From contig NZ_VCIX01000081.1 of assembly GCF_006345825.1 (NCBI RefSeq), positions 62,001-126,000 on the forward strand: a stretch of 64,000 nt of DNA, given 5' to 3'. Of this stretch, positions 9,577-18,743 are shown piece after piece. The stretch's first letter is position 1. Each line of letters starts with the position of its first letter. The notes beneath the pieces were generated by a model. That model worked only from the letters and a program-made list of their open reading frames with translations, was not told the DNA's origin and did no database searches. The position numbers were made by a program, and so were the translations under genes. The DNA is from Paenibacillus paridis. Its GTDB lineage: Bacteria; Bacillota; Bacilli; Paenibacillales; Paenibacillaceae.

Positions 9577-9765
9577 TTAGATGGAATTTGTCCCTCTATT
9601 TTTGATGATTTTAGGATTTTAGGTCATTTAGATGGAATTTCTCCCATTAATTCTAGTCTATTTCCCGAAAATGACTTGAAACCGTTAGATTAACGGGACA
9701 AAATCCAGTTAATTGTTTTTGCCCGGCGCATAACGGTATTTTAACAGGACAAAATCCAGTTAAAT
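9577..9765. repeat. Cluster of four short dispersed repeats (TTAGATGGAWTTNTCCC family)
   Basis: Copies lie at 9577-9596, 9626-9646 (one orientation) and 9692-9712, 9743-9765 (other orientation). The core is a short block GGGACAAAATCCAGTTAA or its variant GGGAGAAATTCCATCTAA. The copy at 9626-9646 is the exact 21-base reverse complement of one at 60702-60722. The rest of this non-coding stretch (9241-9992) has no gene that I can support. Confidence 0.75.
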
Positions 9766-9772
9766 CATGCCC

Positions 9773-9930
9773 AGTCGCTCCAGCTACATAAAACCAGCCA
9801 CTCTATAGCCGCTTAAGCAAATAAGTCCTGTCCAATTAATAGTCACTCTAGCAAAATAAGTCCTGTCCAGTCATTAGTCGCTCCAGCAAAGTAAAACCTG
9901 CCCCCACTATACTCGCTCCAGCAAAAAGGA
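9773..9930. repeat. Tandem array B: four and a half contiguous 34-35 bp units
   Basis: Units start at 9773, 9807, 9841 and 9876, with a partial unit at 9911. The shared core is AGTCGCTCCAGCAAA, followed in two units by TAAGTCCTGTCCA. The period nearly matches array A, 290 bp upstream, but the sequence is different. It lies between array A and the 3' end of the diguanylate cyclase gene. Confidence 0.8.
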
Positions 9931-9992
9931 TAGATAGCAACGGAACGCTTACTGGGTCACTGGGAAGTCATCTTAACTGCAACCGTGTGGGG

Positions 9993-11540
9993 TTAGAGAG
10001 AAGCCGCCTCCTGCATGCTTGCTTCATATACACTGAAGGCGTTTTTGCCGCTGCGCTTGGCATGATAAAGAGCCATATCGGCGCAAGTGTACAGCTCCTC
10101 GGAATCTTGGGCATGCAAAGGGGCAATCGCGATCCCGATGGAGACGGTTGTGCTCAAGTCATTAATGACGTTCACGCCTTTGATTTCAATGGGGCGGTTA
10201 AGCTCATGAATGATATGCTTAGCTGCATCCATTGCTCCTTGTTCATTGTCGATATGTTTAAGAATGACGACGAATTCATCGCCGCCGAGCCGTGCGGTCA
10301 CATGCTCGGGGTTTGCGACGGCAGAACGAATCCGTTTGCCAATTTCAATAAGAAAGGAGTCTCCCGCATCATGGCCAAGCGTATCGTTTACCCTTTTAAA
10401 ATTGTCCAGGTCGATATGCAGCAGCGCGGTTTTTTTCTTTTTCTTCTTATTTCTATCAATTGTGGCGCTAAGGGCGCTTTCAAATGCGGCGCGGTTGGAG
10501 AGCCCGGTAAGCAAATCATGAGAAGCCAAATAAAGCGGTCTGGCAACCAGCTTGGAAATGATGTATGAAATAATGAGAGCAATGGCAATGGTAGCTAATA
10601 GCTGGAGCAGGAACACTTGGTTATTTTGCTTCAGCTTGCTATTTAATTCCGAATGGTTAAAAACGATTTCAATCATCCGCTGATCCGTAAAGCGGGTGAT
10701 CTCGTTGTCGAACTGAACCGTGTAGGGCACATAACGGTAGGTAACAGGAAAGCCATCCCGTTCACCCTGAATGACCTGAACCGAGGACTCTTTCAGCGCT
10801 TGGTTGAACGTTGCGAGATTCTCATGGGATACAAGGAGCGATCGGGTGTCCTCTCCGGTTTTTCCGATTGATTTTCCCGTCGTCGTAAATATAGTAATGT
10901 CGTTAATATAGCTGTATTTTTGGATGAGGCTGTTACTGATTTCAAGAAAATTAAAGCTTTGAAAGACGGGATTACTATCCAAATACAGTCCGAGCTCAAT
11001 TAAGTATTTGTGATCGGGCGTTGGCATGTAGCTATATTTGCGCAGCCTGCCCGTATTAGATTCCTGATCGATTCCATCAGCAGTGAAACGCTTGCCGTTT
11101 AATCGCTCTTCCAGCAGGCGTGAGAAGGAGGGGAGTGTGCCGCTGTCTTCATTGAAGTTCAATCCGACGTCAAGCGGGAAGCTGCTGAATCGAACGGTGA
11201 GAGAACGGTCAATAACATAGATGTCCATACCGTCCATTTGTTCTTTGAGCGCTTGGTAGTCCCAAGAAGAGACATCAGCCTGCTCACTATATTTTTGCAG
11301 CAATTTATCGGAATGGCCCTTCATTTTATTTTCGATGTCTTGATCCGAGAGCTGAAAGGCTTTGTCAGCAGCGGAGACGGCGGCGACAACGGTATCCTCC
11401 ACTAAAGCGGACTCTCTCTCGTAACTTGCGATTAGATTGGTTTTTAAGCGGTTTTGATTCACCAGGGACACGCTGAGCGTCAGTAAAATGCTGAAGATGC
11501 CCATGATGGTCATTAGTTTAGCTTTAAAGCTAAGCTGCAC
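9993..11540 (-). CDS. Membrane-bound diguanylate cyclase (GGDEF)
   Basis: 515 residues. I chose GTG at 11540 because GAGGAGGT (11547-11554) lies 6 bases before it; the longer frame from 11579 has no such site. Layout: a membrane segment near residues 8-27, an extracytoplasmic sensor of about 280 residues (Cache-like by position and composition), a second membrane segment near 310-330, and a C-terminal GGDEF domain with intact RLGGDEF at about 417-423. It should make cyclic di-GMP in response to an external signal. The position of the inhibitory RxxD site, five residues before GGDEF, reads NPEH, so product inhibition through a canonical I-site is not expected. No EAL domain. Confidence 0.92.
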   Translation of the reverse strand: MQLSFKAKLMTIMGIFSILLTLSVSLVNQNRLKTNLIASYERESALVEDTVVAAVSAADKAFQLSDQDIENKMKGHSDKLLQKYSEQADVSSWDYQALKEQMDGMDIYVIDRSLTVRFSSFPLDVGLNFNEDSGTLPSFSRLLEERLNGKRFTADGIDQESNTGRLRKYSYMPTPDHKYLIELGLYLDSNPVFQSFNFLEISNSLIQKYSYINDITIFTTTGKSIGKTGEDTRSLLVSHENLATFNQALKESSVQVIQGERDGFPVTYRYVPYTVQFDNEITRFTDQRMIEIVFNHSELNSKLKQNNQVFLLQLLATIAIALIISYIISKLVARPLYLASHDLLTGLSNRAAFESALSATIDRNKKKKKKTALLHIDLDNFKRVNDTLGHDAGDSFLIEIGKRIRSAVANPEHVTARLGGDEFVVILKHIDNEQGAMDAAKHIIHELNRPIEIKGVNVINDLSTTVSIGIAIAPLHAQDSEELYTCADMALYHAKRSGKNAFSVYEASMQEAASL

Positions 11541-11746
11541 AATACTACCTCCTCTTGGATGTTCATGGACGCAGCCCATGAGAGCAGCAGAAAGAGCTTC
11601 CTACAAGGGTTTGGAGGAAAAGAACTGCTAGGTCTATTTACCTAAACTATATATCGGTTGGCGAATTCATTTCCTGAACGGAGCGGTGGAAAAAATTTCA
11701 ATAAAATGGCGAGCCGAATAGCGTTTGCGAATAGGCAGGAGCAGCA

Positions 11747-11788
11747 TTAAAAAAGCTGCCTTCAAGGCGGTTAACCTTGAAGGCAGCT
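11747..11788 (-). terminator. Rho-independent terminator of the yesMN-like operon
   Basis: Read on the minus strand, AGCTGCCTTCAAGG pairs perfectly over 14 bp with CCTTGAAGGCAGCT around a 7-base loop, followed by TTTTTT. It lies 22 bp past the response-regulator stop. The rest of 11541-11809 is the leader of the cyclase gene. Confidence 0.93.
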
Positions 11789-11809
11789 CTATGACTTGCG
11801 CATAAGCAT

Positions 11810-13438
11810 TTATTCTGCATTATAGTTTTTCTGGTATTGCCGTGGCGTCAGCCCCGTCCATTTCTTGAAGGTAGAGCTGAAATGGCGCTCTTCCTGGTAG
11901 CCTACCAGCTTGGAGACGGCATAGATCTTGTAGCTTTGCCGGAGTAGCTCCTTCGAGCGCTCCACTCGGTACTGATGCAGGTAATCGAGGAAATTGACGC
12001 CGAGCTCCTGTTTGAACAGCGAGCTGAGATAGGAATTGCTGACAAAGGTTTCCTTGGCGGCAAGCTCAAGCGTAAGATTCGTATTGTACCGCTGCTTAAT
12101 AAGCTCAATCGTAGCGGAAACGGTGCGATGCAGTGATTTTTGGTTGGATACCGCCTCCACGATGCTCTGGACAATTTTTTGGAGGACGACAGAGCAATCA
12201 TCAAGCGTCTCCATATTCGGAATTTGTTCGATCCAGTTCACGAAGCTGTCCTGCCATTCAATGGAGGCAACCTTCCTTTCCCGAGCGAACTTTTGCAGCT
12301 CCAGAATCAGGCTTGTGGAGCGCAGGTGCACCTCCGCTTTGGAATAGCCGGAGTTATTGCGGATATGCGACATGCTGGCTTCGATCGCATCGACAGCTAG
12401 TTCATACTGCTCGTTTTGCAGAGCGATGAGCAGTTCTTTCTCAATGCGCTGCAGGAAGGGGTCCTCGAGGATGGAGCTCTTCGCAGCCTGCGGCTTGCCT
12501 TGGCCGGCGTAGAAGAAAATGCCGCCCCGGCCCTGATAGAAGCGGGCTTCCATCGCTTCAATTGCTTCCTGATAGCCGATATGGGCCGTATCAACTGAGC
12601 GCTGGGCGGAGCTGATGGAGATGCTGATCGAAAGCTTGAGATAAGCTTCGAGGTTAAGCTGAAGCTTCTTCATAGCGCCTTCTACCGCATCATGCGTCAT
12701 ATGGTCCGGATAATTGCCGATCCAAAGCATCTCGCCCCCATACCGGAACACCTCCAGATTTCCGCCGTACAGCGGCTGGAGCGTCTCATCGGTAATGTTC
12801 AGCAGAGCATAACGAATGAGCTCGAGATCCCTTTTCGAAGCGGCGGCATTAGGGCCGTTGCTAGAATCGATTCGGATAATGCCAACCTGGACCGGTCCTG
12901 GCAGAAGCCCCATACCTACTTCCCGCAGGACGCTTTGACGGTTCTCGAGCGGCATTAACGGCTGCTGAATCCACTGGGATAAAATTTGGTTTTTGAGCAA
13001 GTGAATGTTGCGGTTCCAGCTGCGGTTAAGATCGGACAACGCTTTATCCTCGTTTTCCGAGTCCTCGATTTTTTGCTTGAGCTCCAAAATTACCCGCACG
13101 ATGTCATGCGGCATGCATGGCTTTAAGAGATAATCCGATACGCCGAGCTTGATCGCTTCCTTGGCGTATTCGAACTCGTTATAGCCTGTGAGCAGCACCG
13201 AGCGAAATTCAAGCCCGGCGGCTTTGGCCTCGCGGATCAGGTCCAGACCGTTCAGATGAGGCATGCGGATGTCGGTGAGAAGCAGATCCGGCGGATCATT
13301 CATAATCATTTCCAGTGCCTGCCTGCCATTTTCCGCTTCCCCCGCAATTTCAATGCCGTATAGCTTCCAATCCACTAACGTAAGTATGCCTTCACGGAAG
13401 GATTGCTCATCCTCCGCTACGATCATTTTTAGCGCCAT
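11810..13438 (-). CDS. YesN-type response regulator, AraC-type DNA-binding domain
   Basis: About 542 residues. Two ATGs lie two codons apart (13444 and 13438); AAGGGGCG sits at a better distance from the second. The receiver at residues 1-120 has the acidic pair Glu9-Asp10, phospho-acceptor Asp56 (LLLTDIRMP) and a conserved LLKP lysine. A long middle region (about 130-430) is typical of YesN. The C-terminal 100 residues are an AraC-type pair of helix-turn-helices ending in FKKWTGLTPRQYQKNY. It overlaps the sensor kinase gene by 32 bp, so they are translated together. Likely activator of the divergent importer operon at 15444. Confidence 0.93.
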   Translation of the reverse strand: MALKMIVAEDEQSFREGILTLVDWKLYGIEIAGEAENGRQALEMIMNDPPDLLLTDIRMPHLNGLDLIREAKAAGLEFRSVLLTGYNEFEYAKEAIKLGVSDYLLKPCMPHDIVRVILELKQKIEDSENEDKALSDLNRSWNRNIHLLKNQILSQWIQQPLMPLENRQSVLREVGMGLLPGPVQVGIIRIDSSNGPNAAASKRDLELIRYALLNITDETLQPLYGGNLEVFRYGGEMLWIGNYPDHMTHDAVEGAMKKLQLNLEAYLKLSISISISSAQRSVDTAHIGYQEAIEAMEARFYQGRGGIFFYAGQGKPQAAKSSILEDPFLQRIEKELLIALQNEQYELAVDAIEASMSHIRNNSGYSKAEVHLRSTSLILELQKFARERKVASIEWQDSFVNWIEQIPNMETLDDCSVVLQKIVQSIVEAVSNQKSLHRTVSATIELIKQRYNTNLTLELAAKETFVSNSYLSSLFKQELGVNFLDYLHQYRVERSKELLRQSYKIYAVSKLVGYQEERHFSSTFKKWTGLTPRQYQKNYNAE

Positions 13439-15248
13439 GCCCATCGCCCCTTTGTTTGATTCGCAGTTGCACTCTTGTACCTAAGCCTTCCCGGCTTACG
13501 ATCTCAAATTCCGCCTGCTCGTAAAATAAGGCAAGCCTTTCCTTAATATTGGATAACGCCATCCCCGAGTGGGGGGCATTCATCTGCAAGGCTTTCATCG
13601 GCTCCTGCTCGGGAGCCCTATTCAAGCGTTGAACTTGCGCTGCGGGCATGCCGGGCCCATTATCTGCAACCTCAAGCACAATGTGTGTGTCCTCGGTGTA
13701 AGCCCGGACATGGATGTGGCCGTTGCCGCCGGAGGGCTCGATGGCATGGATGATGGCATTCTCGACCAGCGGCTGCAGCAGCAGCTTCGGCATGCGGAAA
13801 TGCTGAATGGACGGCTCCATATCAATCTCGAAATTAAACCGGGTAGTAAACCTTTTTTTCTGCAAAAATAAATAGTTCCGTACCAGCTCCATCTCATGCT
13901 CCAATTCGACAAAGTCGTTGCCGCTGTTGAGGCTGAGCCGGAACACCTGGGAGAGGGACACGACCATTTCGGATATTTCGTTGTCGCCTTTCTGCATGGC
14001 CGTCCAGTTGATCATATTCAAGGTGTTATATAGAAAATGCGGATTGATTTGCGATTGCAGCGCTTTAAGCTCGGCTTCCTTTTCCTTCAGCCGCGAGGCA
14101 TACACATCATCGATCAATGTCTTAATCCGCCCGACCATCGTATTGTATAGGTGTCCGAGCCGTCCGATCTCATCATTGCCGTTAAAATGCACCCGCTGCG
14201 TGAAATCGCCGGTTTGGAGCGCCTTCATCGACAGCATCAGCTTTTTCATCGGATTGGTGACGATGCGGGCGATGACCCAAGACAGGGCAATCGTCACCAG
14301 CGTAACGACGGCCATGATCGAGAAGGTGACCGATCCGATATGCTTGAGCTCAAGCACCAGCTTGCTGCGGTCCTGAATGACGACCGTATGCCAGCCGGTA
14401 ATGTCAGAGACGGAATCGGACACGATGTATTGCTCATTGCTCTTTAGCATCGCCAGGCCGCGACCGGGATGAATCGTTTCCGTATCCGTCTCATCGAACA
14501 TCGGAAGCACCGTTACCGGCTTGCCGATCCACTTCATGTCCGTAGCTGCAAGCACAATGCCTTGATCGTTCATGATGAATTGGGCGGCATCCTCGTTGTC
14601 GTGGTATAAGGTTTTGCTCAGCTTATCCGAATCCATTCCGATAATGAGCAGTCCAGTGCGCGCGTAATTGTAAAAGTTTTTGTAAGGCTTGATCAGGACG
14701 ATCTTATGGTGGTAGTCGCCCGGCAAAATGTAATCCGACGGATAGAACATATCCCATATTTGCCCGGAAGGCGATTTCGCCAGCCTCTCATAATAACGGG
14801 TCTTGGCAAAGCCATCCAAACTGATAGCGCTTGCAATACCTGTCTGCGTGATGGCAAACGGAGCTCCCGAGTTTTCCTCGCTGGAGGTTGGGTAAAGGAT
14901 GAGCGATTGAATCGTTTCGTTCGTCACCATCAGCGGCAGCAGATTCTTGTATACTTGATCGCGCTGCTGCGGCGTATCCCCGTTCATCAGCATGCCCTGC
15001 ACAGTCGGATTTAGGAACAAATAATTGGCGAAGCTAAGTGTGCTCTTGGCAAAATAGTCCAGCTGGTCCTTCGTCTTGATCGCCATGTTCATCTGGGATT
15101 GGCGAAGCTTATCGACCACCTCGCCCGAGGCGATGTAATAGGAATACAGTCCGGTAATGCCTACCGTTACAATAAGAAGCGGAATGACTAAGGTAAGCAG
15201 TTTGCGCTGCAAGGTAATATGTCGAAATGGTGGAAAAATTGCTCTCAT
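13407..15248 (-). CDS. YesM-type sensor histidine kinase
   Basis: 613 residues. ATG 15248 is preceded by AAAGG at 8 bases; the GTG three codons earlier lies on that site. One membrane helix near residues 17-38, an extracytoplasmic Cache-like sensor to about 290, a second helix, a HAMP domain near 310-365, then the His-kinase/LytS dimerisation motif QINPHFLYNTLN with His404, and an ATPase domain with N-box NAIIHAI and G-box DNGPGMP. It senses an extracellular sugar or a loaded binding protein and phosphorylates the overlapping regulator gene's product. Divergent from the importer operon, about 195 bp apart. Confidence 0.93.
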   Translation of the reverse strand: MRAIFPPFRHITLQRKLLTLVIPLLIVTVGITGLYSYYIASGEVVDKLRQSQMNMAIKTKDQLDYFAKSTLSFANYLFLNPTVQGMLMNGDTPQQRDQVYKNLLPLMVTNETIQSLILYPTSSEENSGAPFAITQTGIASAISLDGFAKTRYYERLAKSPSGQIWDMFYPSDYILPGDYHHKIVLIKPYKNFYNYARTGLLIIGMDSDKLSKTLYHDNEDAAQFIMNDQGIVLAATDMKWIGKPVTVLPMFDETDTETIHPGRGLAMLKSNEQYIVSDSVSDITGWHTVVIQDRSKLVLELKHIGSVTFSIMAVVTLVTIALSWVIARIVTNPMKKLMLSMKALQTGDFTQRVHFNGNDEIGRLGHLYNTMVGRIKTLIDDVYASRLKEKEAELKALQSQINPHFLYNTLNMINWTAMQKGDNEISEMVVSLSQVFRLSLNSGNDFVELEHEMELVRNYLFLQKKRFTTRFNFEIDMEPSIQHFRMPKLLLQPLVENAIIHAIEPSGGNGHIHVRAYTEDTHIVLEVADNGPGMPAAQVQRLNRAPEQEPMKALQMNAPHSGMALSNIKERLALFYEQAEFEIVSREGLGTRVQLRIKQRGDGHGAKNDRSGG

Positions 15249-15335
15249 CCTATTCACCTTTAGCCAGTTGAATTTGTGATTTCAGTATACCAAGAATTAA
15301 ATCGGGGCAGGGGCTTTTTGCCTATGATCCAAAAA

Positions 15336-15394
15336 ATGAGGCATCTATTCTAAATTATGGGTCATATTTTGGCGCGTGGATTCCAAGTTATAAT
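15336..15394 (+). promoter_or_regulatory. Promoter with two direct repeats, probable YesN operator
   Basis: A perfect -10, TATAAT, lies at 15389-15394 with no good -35 at 17 bp. Two direct repeats, ATGAGGCATCTATT at 15336 and ATGGGTCATATTTT at 15357 (10 of 14 identical), start 21 bp apart, two helical turns, with the second covering the -35 position. This is the geometry expected for an AraC-type activator. Assignment to the neighbouring regulator is inference. Confidence 0.5.
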
Positions 15395-15443
15395 GGGGGC
15401 AGAACAGGAAACGCCTGGTCAAATAAATAAAGGTGGGGTAGCG

Positions 15444-16808
15444 ATGAGAAAAATATGGATCACGCTCGTAGCCATGCTGATGGTATTTTCGGTGGCAGCA
15501 TGCAGCTCTGGCAACAATGGAACAAACGGAAACAAGGGGGCTTCGCCAAGCCCGACGAATGAGACGAAGGAGACGGCTGCGCCAGACGAGGGCAAGAAAG
15601 CCGATCCGGTTACGCTTAAGTTTTTCACGGCGCTTGCTGACCGCTCGAATGGAGCTGGCAAAATCGAGCAAGCGATCATCGACAGCTATATGGCTGAAAA
15701 CCCGAATGTGAAAATCGAAGTCGAAGCGCTTCAGGATGAGCCTTACAAAGCGAAGATCAAAGTATACGCCTCAACGGATGCATTGCCCGATATTATTCAG
15801 GCTTGGGGACAGACCTCATTCATCAAACCTCTTATTGACAACAACATGCTGCTTGAGCTGAACGAATCGGAATTCGATAGCAGCAACTTCGTGCCAGGGG
15901 CGAAGGATGGCTTCTCCCAAGACGGCAAGCTGTACGGATTGCCGCGCGGTACCGATTTCCTCGTGATCTACTACAACAAGAAGCTGTTTGACGACAATGG
16001 CCTAAGCGTGCCGACAACGACGGCAGAATTGCTGGAGGTGTCGAAGCAGCTGAGAGCGAAAGGCATTAACCCCATTGCGACAAACGCGATGGAAGGCTGG
16101 TCGCTTCCGATCTGGTTCGAATATGCGGCGCAGCGCCACACAGGCGATTTCAACAAAATGGATGCCGTGCTGAAAGGCGAAGGCAAGTTCTCCGGCGATG
16201 CCGACTTCCTTGCAGCGGCACAGGACATTGCAGCCCTAGCTGAAAATAAAGGTTTGGCTGACGGCTTCCTGACAGCAGATTACGGCACATCCCGCAATCT
16301 GTTCGGCCAAGGCCAAGCAGCGATGTATGTGATGGGCAACTGGGAAGCAGGGCTTGCAACGGACGAGAACTTCCCTGAAGAGTTCCGTAACAATGTAGGC
16401 GCGATCTCCTACCCTGCATCGGACAAAGGAAAAGCGACCGACGTAGCGGCATGGTATGGCGGCGGATACTCGGTATCCAAAACTTCCAAAAACACGGAAG
16501 CAGCGGTAGCATTCCTGAAATATTTCTTTGCGCCAGAGAACTGGGCGAAGCAGGTATGGGAGACTGGTTCCGGCACGCCGGCTCAAAAGTTTGATCAATT
16601 CCTGACAGGCAACGAGACTGCGCTGCAAAAGCAACTGGTCGATATCTTTAGCGCCATGACTTCTTCAAGCGGTACGCCGGTCCATGATAATGGCACGGAT
16701 GAATTCAAGACCAAAGTGATGGAAGCGCACCAGAAGCTGTTCGGCAAACAAATAACGCCAGAGCAATTTTTAACGGAAATGGATGCAGCGGTTGCTGTAC
16801 TGAAATAA
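15444..16808 (+). CDS. CUT1 sugar-binding lipoprotein
   Basis: 454 residues. ATG 15444 follows AAGGTGGGG; the frame's earlier ATGs lie upstream of the promoter's expected transcript start or lack a site. Signal peptide with lipobox VAAC, lipidated Cys20, then a Ser/Thr/Gly-rich spacer. The body has typical CUT1 binding-protein segments (IIQAWGQTSFI, GLPRGTDFLVIYYNKKL, GQAAMYVMGNWEAGL). First gene of a six-gene operon, divergent from the YesMN pair. The substrate is not readable from sequence. Confidence 0.94.
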   Translation: MRKIWITLVAMLMVFSVAACSSGNNGTNGNKGASPSPTNETKETAAPDEGKKADPVTLKFFTALADRSNGAGKIEQAIIDSYMAENPNVKIEVEALQDEPYKAKIKVYASTDALPDIIQAWGQTSFIKPLIDNNMLLELNESEFDSSNFVPGAKDGFSQDGKLYGLPRGTDFLVIYYNKKLFDDNGLSVPTTTAELLEVSKQLRAKGINPIATNAMEGWSLPIWFEYAAQRHTGDFNKMDAVLKGEGKFSGDADFLAAAQDIAALAENKGLADGFLTADYGTSRNLFGQGQAAMYVMGNWEAGLATDENFPEEFRNNVGAISYPASDKGKATDVAAWYGGGYSVSKTSKNTEAAVAFLKYFFAPENWAKQVWETGSGTPAQKFDQFLTGNETALQKQLVDIFSAMTSSSGTPVHDNGTDEFKTKVMEAHQKLFGKQITPEQFLTEMDAAVAVLK

Positions 16809-16833
16809 ACAAAGATGAACCTGTCAAATGTGC

Positions 16834-16859
16834 GGCAGACGAACCAGCGTTCGGCTGCC
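16834..16859 (+). other. Hairpin between binding-protein and permease genes
   Basis: GGCAG-A-CGAA pairs with TTCG-G-CTGCC around a 6-base loop with one mismatch. It has no T-tract and occupies the same place as the hairpin at 1003-1018 in the first importer locus. Confidence 0.45.
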
Positions 16860-16893
16860 TGCCTTTGCTGGCAAAGAGAGAGCGGGGAGAACC

Positions 16894-17778
16894 ATGCACA
16901 AACTGATGAGCAATCGGATCACCATTTTCTGGCTAGTAGCACCTGGCTTTCTGCTGTTTCTCTTCATGGTTTGCTTTCCGATTATCATGAGTGGTTACTA
17001 CGGTACGACGAATTGGACCGGAATTGGCGCATACGAGTTCGTTGGATTCGATAATTATACGAAGATTTTATTTCATGACGGCGTTTTTTGGCGCTCATTG
17101 CTTAATGCTCTGCTGCTGCTCGCAGCGACGCTGCTCATTCAGCATCCGCTCGCGCTGCTGTTTGCGATATTCGTCACCCATGCAGGCAAGTTTGAAAAAT
17201 GGTTCCGGGCCATCTTCTTTATACCGGCTGTTATTTCCATCGTCGTTACTTCAAAAATGTGGGTAAGCGTATTTCATCCGAATTTCGGGATGTTGAATAA
17301 ATTGCTGGAGGGCGTAGGCCTCGGCACATGGAAGCAGGATTGGCTCGGCGATCCGCAAATCGCCATCTGGTGTGTCATTGTCGTTGTGATGTGGCAGGGT
17401 TTTGGATATGCGCTGCTTCTGTATTATGCCGGGCTTCAAGGCATACCGAAGGATCTGTTCGAAGCGGCCGAGCTTGACGGCGCCGGACGGGTGAACCTGT
17501 ATACGCGGGTCATTATTCCGCTGCTATCGCCGATGGTGCGAGTGGCGGTAGTCATTGCCGTTACCGCCTGCCTTAAGCAGATGGAGACTGTATTTCTCAT
17601 GACGAACGGCGGACCAGCCAACACGACGCAATTCATTGGCAACTACTTGTACAAAACAGCGTTCTCTTCCTCGCTGTACGGCTACGGCAACGCAATCTCC
17701 GTCGTATTCGTGATCATCTGCTTGATCATTACGCTGGCGATGAACAAGGCATTCAAGAAGGACGTAGGCGAATTTTAG
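16894..17778 (+). CDS. CUT1 sugar ABC transporter permease
   Basis: 294 residues. ATG 16894 is preceded by GCGGGGAG; upstream in-frame codons lie within the hairpin. Six predicted helices, the first near residues 9-30. The EAA loop EAAELDGAGRVNLYTRVIIP lies near residues 190-209. It forms the channel with the next permease, 43 bp downstream. Confidence 0.93.
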   Translation: MHKLMSNRITIFWLVAPGFLLFLFMVCFPIIMSGYYGTTNWTGIGAYEFVGFDNYTKILFHDGVFWRSLLNALLLLAATLLIQHPLALLFAIFVTHAGKFEKWFRAIFFIPAVISIVVTSKMWVSVFHPNFGMLNKLLEGVGLGTWKQDWLGDPQIAIWCVIVVVMWQGFGYALLLYYAGLQGIPKDLFEAAELDGAGRVNLYTRVIIPLLSPMVRVAVVIAVTACLKQMETVFLMTNGGPANTTQFIGNYLYKTAFSSSLYGYGNAISVVFVIICLIITLAMNKAFKKDVGEF

Positions 17779-17821
17779 CACCAACACGATAGGCTATACG
17801 ATTTTGATAGGAGGCATGCTT

Positions 17822-18709
17822 GTGGGAGCCATCACAGCCCAGACTAACCAGCATACGGCGGGCAGCAAGAAAAAGAAGGATGCCGCATCGCCCGCGTTAA
17901 AGGCCGTTCTCCATCTTATTTTGTGGGTAGTGGCGCTGCTGCAAATTTTTCCGCTCATCTGGCTCATTAATTATTCCTTTCTGAAGAGCGGCGATTTTTT
18001 TGGCAGCGGCATATTGAAATGGCCTAAATCGTTTGAATGGAATAACTATGTGAATGCATTCACATACGGGAGCGTTCCGCGCTTCCTGCTGAATAGCTTA
18101 TTTATTACGACCGTGACGATTTTAGTCGCCGCTTTCCTAGCGCTCATGCTGAGCTATGCGTTCACGCGAATGGAGTGGAAGCTGCGTGGGCCGGCGATGG
18201 CCTTCATCATGCTGGGGATGATCGTTCCGATCCACGCGACGCTGCTGCCGAACTTTATTTTGTTCGACAAGCTGAATCTGATCGACAATCCGTTGTCGCT
18301 CATTTTACCGTATATTGCTTTTTCCCTGCCGATCAGCCTGCTCATTATTTCAGGCTTTCTCGAGACGATTCCAAGAAGCATTGAGGAGTCGGCAGTCATG
18401 GACGGCTGCTCCGTTTTTGGCGTCATCTTCCGCATTATTATGCCAATTACGAAGCCTGCGATTGCAACGGTATGCATTATGAACTTTATTAGCTGGTGGA
18501 ATGAATTCATTATGGCCAATACGTTCCTGACCTCCGAGACCTTTAAGACACTGCCATTTTCCATTATGAAGTTCACAGGGCAATATTCCTCCAACTATGG
18601 GGCTCAGTTCGCAGTTATGACAATCATTGCGTTGCCAACCGTTATTATTTACCTGCTGTTTACAGAGCAAATGTCGCGCGGCATTACGGCAGGTGCAGTG
18701 AAGGGTTAA
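17822..18709 (+). CDS. CUT1 sugar ABC transporter permease
   Basis: 295 residues. I chose GTG 17822 because AGGAGG (17809-17814) is 7 bases before it; the ATG at 17816 is too close to that site. A Lys-rich cytoplasmic N-terminus precedes six helices. The EAA loop reads EESAVMDGCSVFGVIFRIIM near residues 186-205, and the protein ends in TAGAVKG. Partner of the preceding permease. The next transporter's first gene starts 34 bp later with no terminator between. Confidence 0.93.
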   Translation: MGAITAQTNQHTAGSKKKKDAASPALKAVLHLILWVVALLQIFPLIWLINYSFLKSGDFFGSGILKWPKSFEWNNYVNAFTYGSVPRFLLNSLFITTVTILVAAFLALMLSYAFTRMEWKLRGPAMAFIMLGMIVPIHATLLPNFILFDKLNLIDNPLSLILPYIAFSLPISLLIISGFLETIPRSIEESAVMDGCSVFGVIFRIIMPITKPAIATVCIMNFISWWNEFIMANTFLTSETFKTLPFSIMKFTGQYSSNYGAQFAVMTIIALPTVIIYLLFTEQMSRGITAGAVKG

Positions 18710-18743
18710 GCCAGGCAAATCTGGAGAGAGAGGCGAGGGTAGC

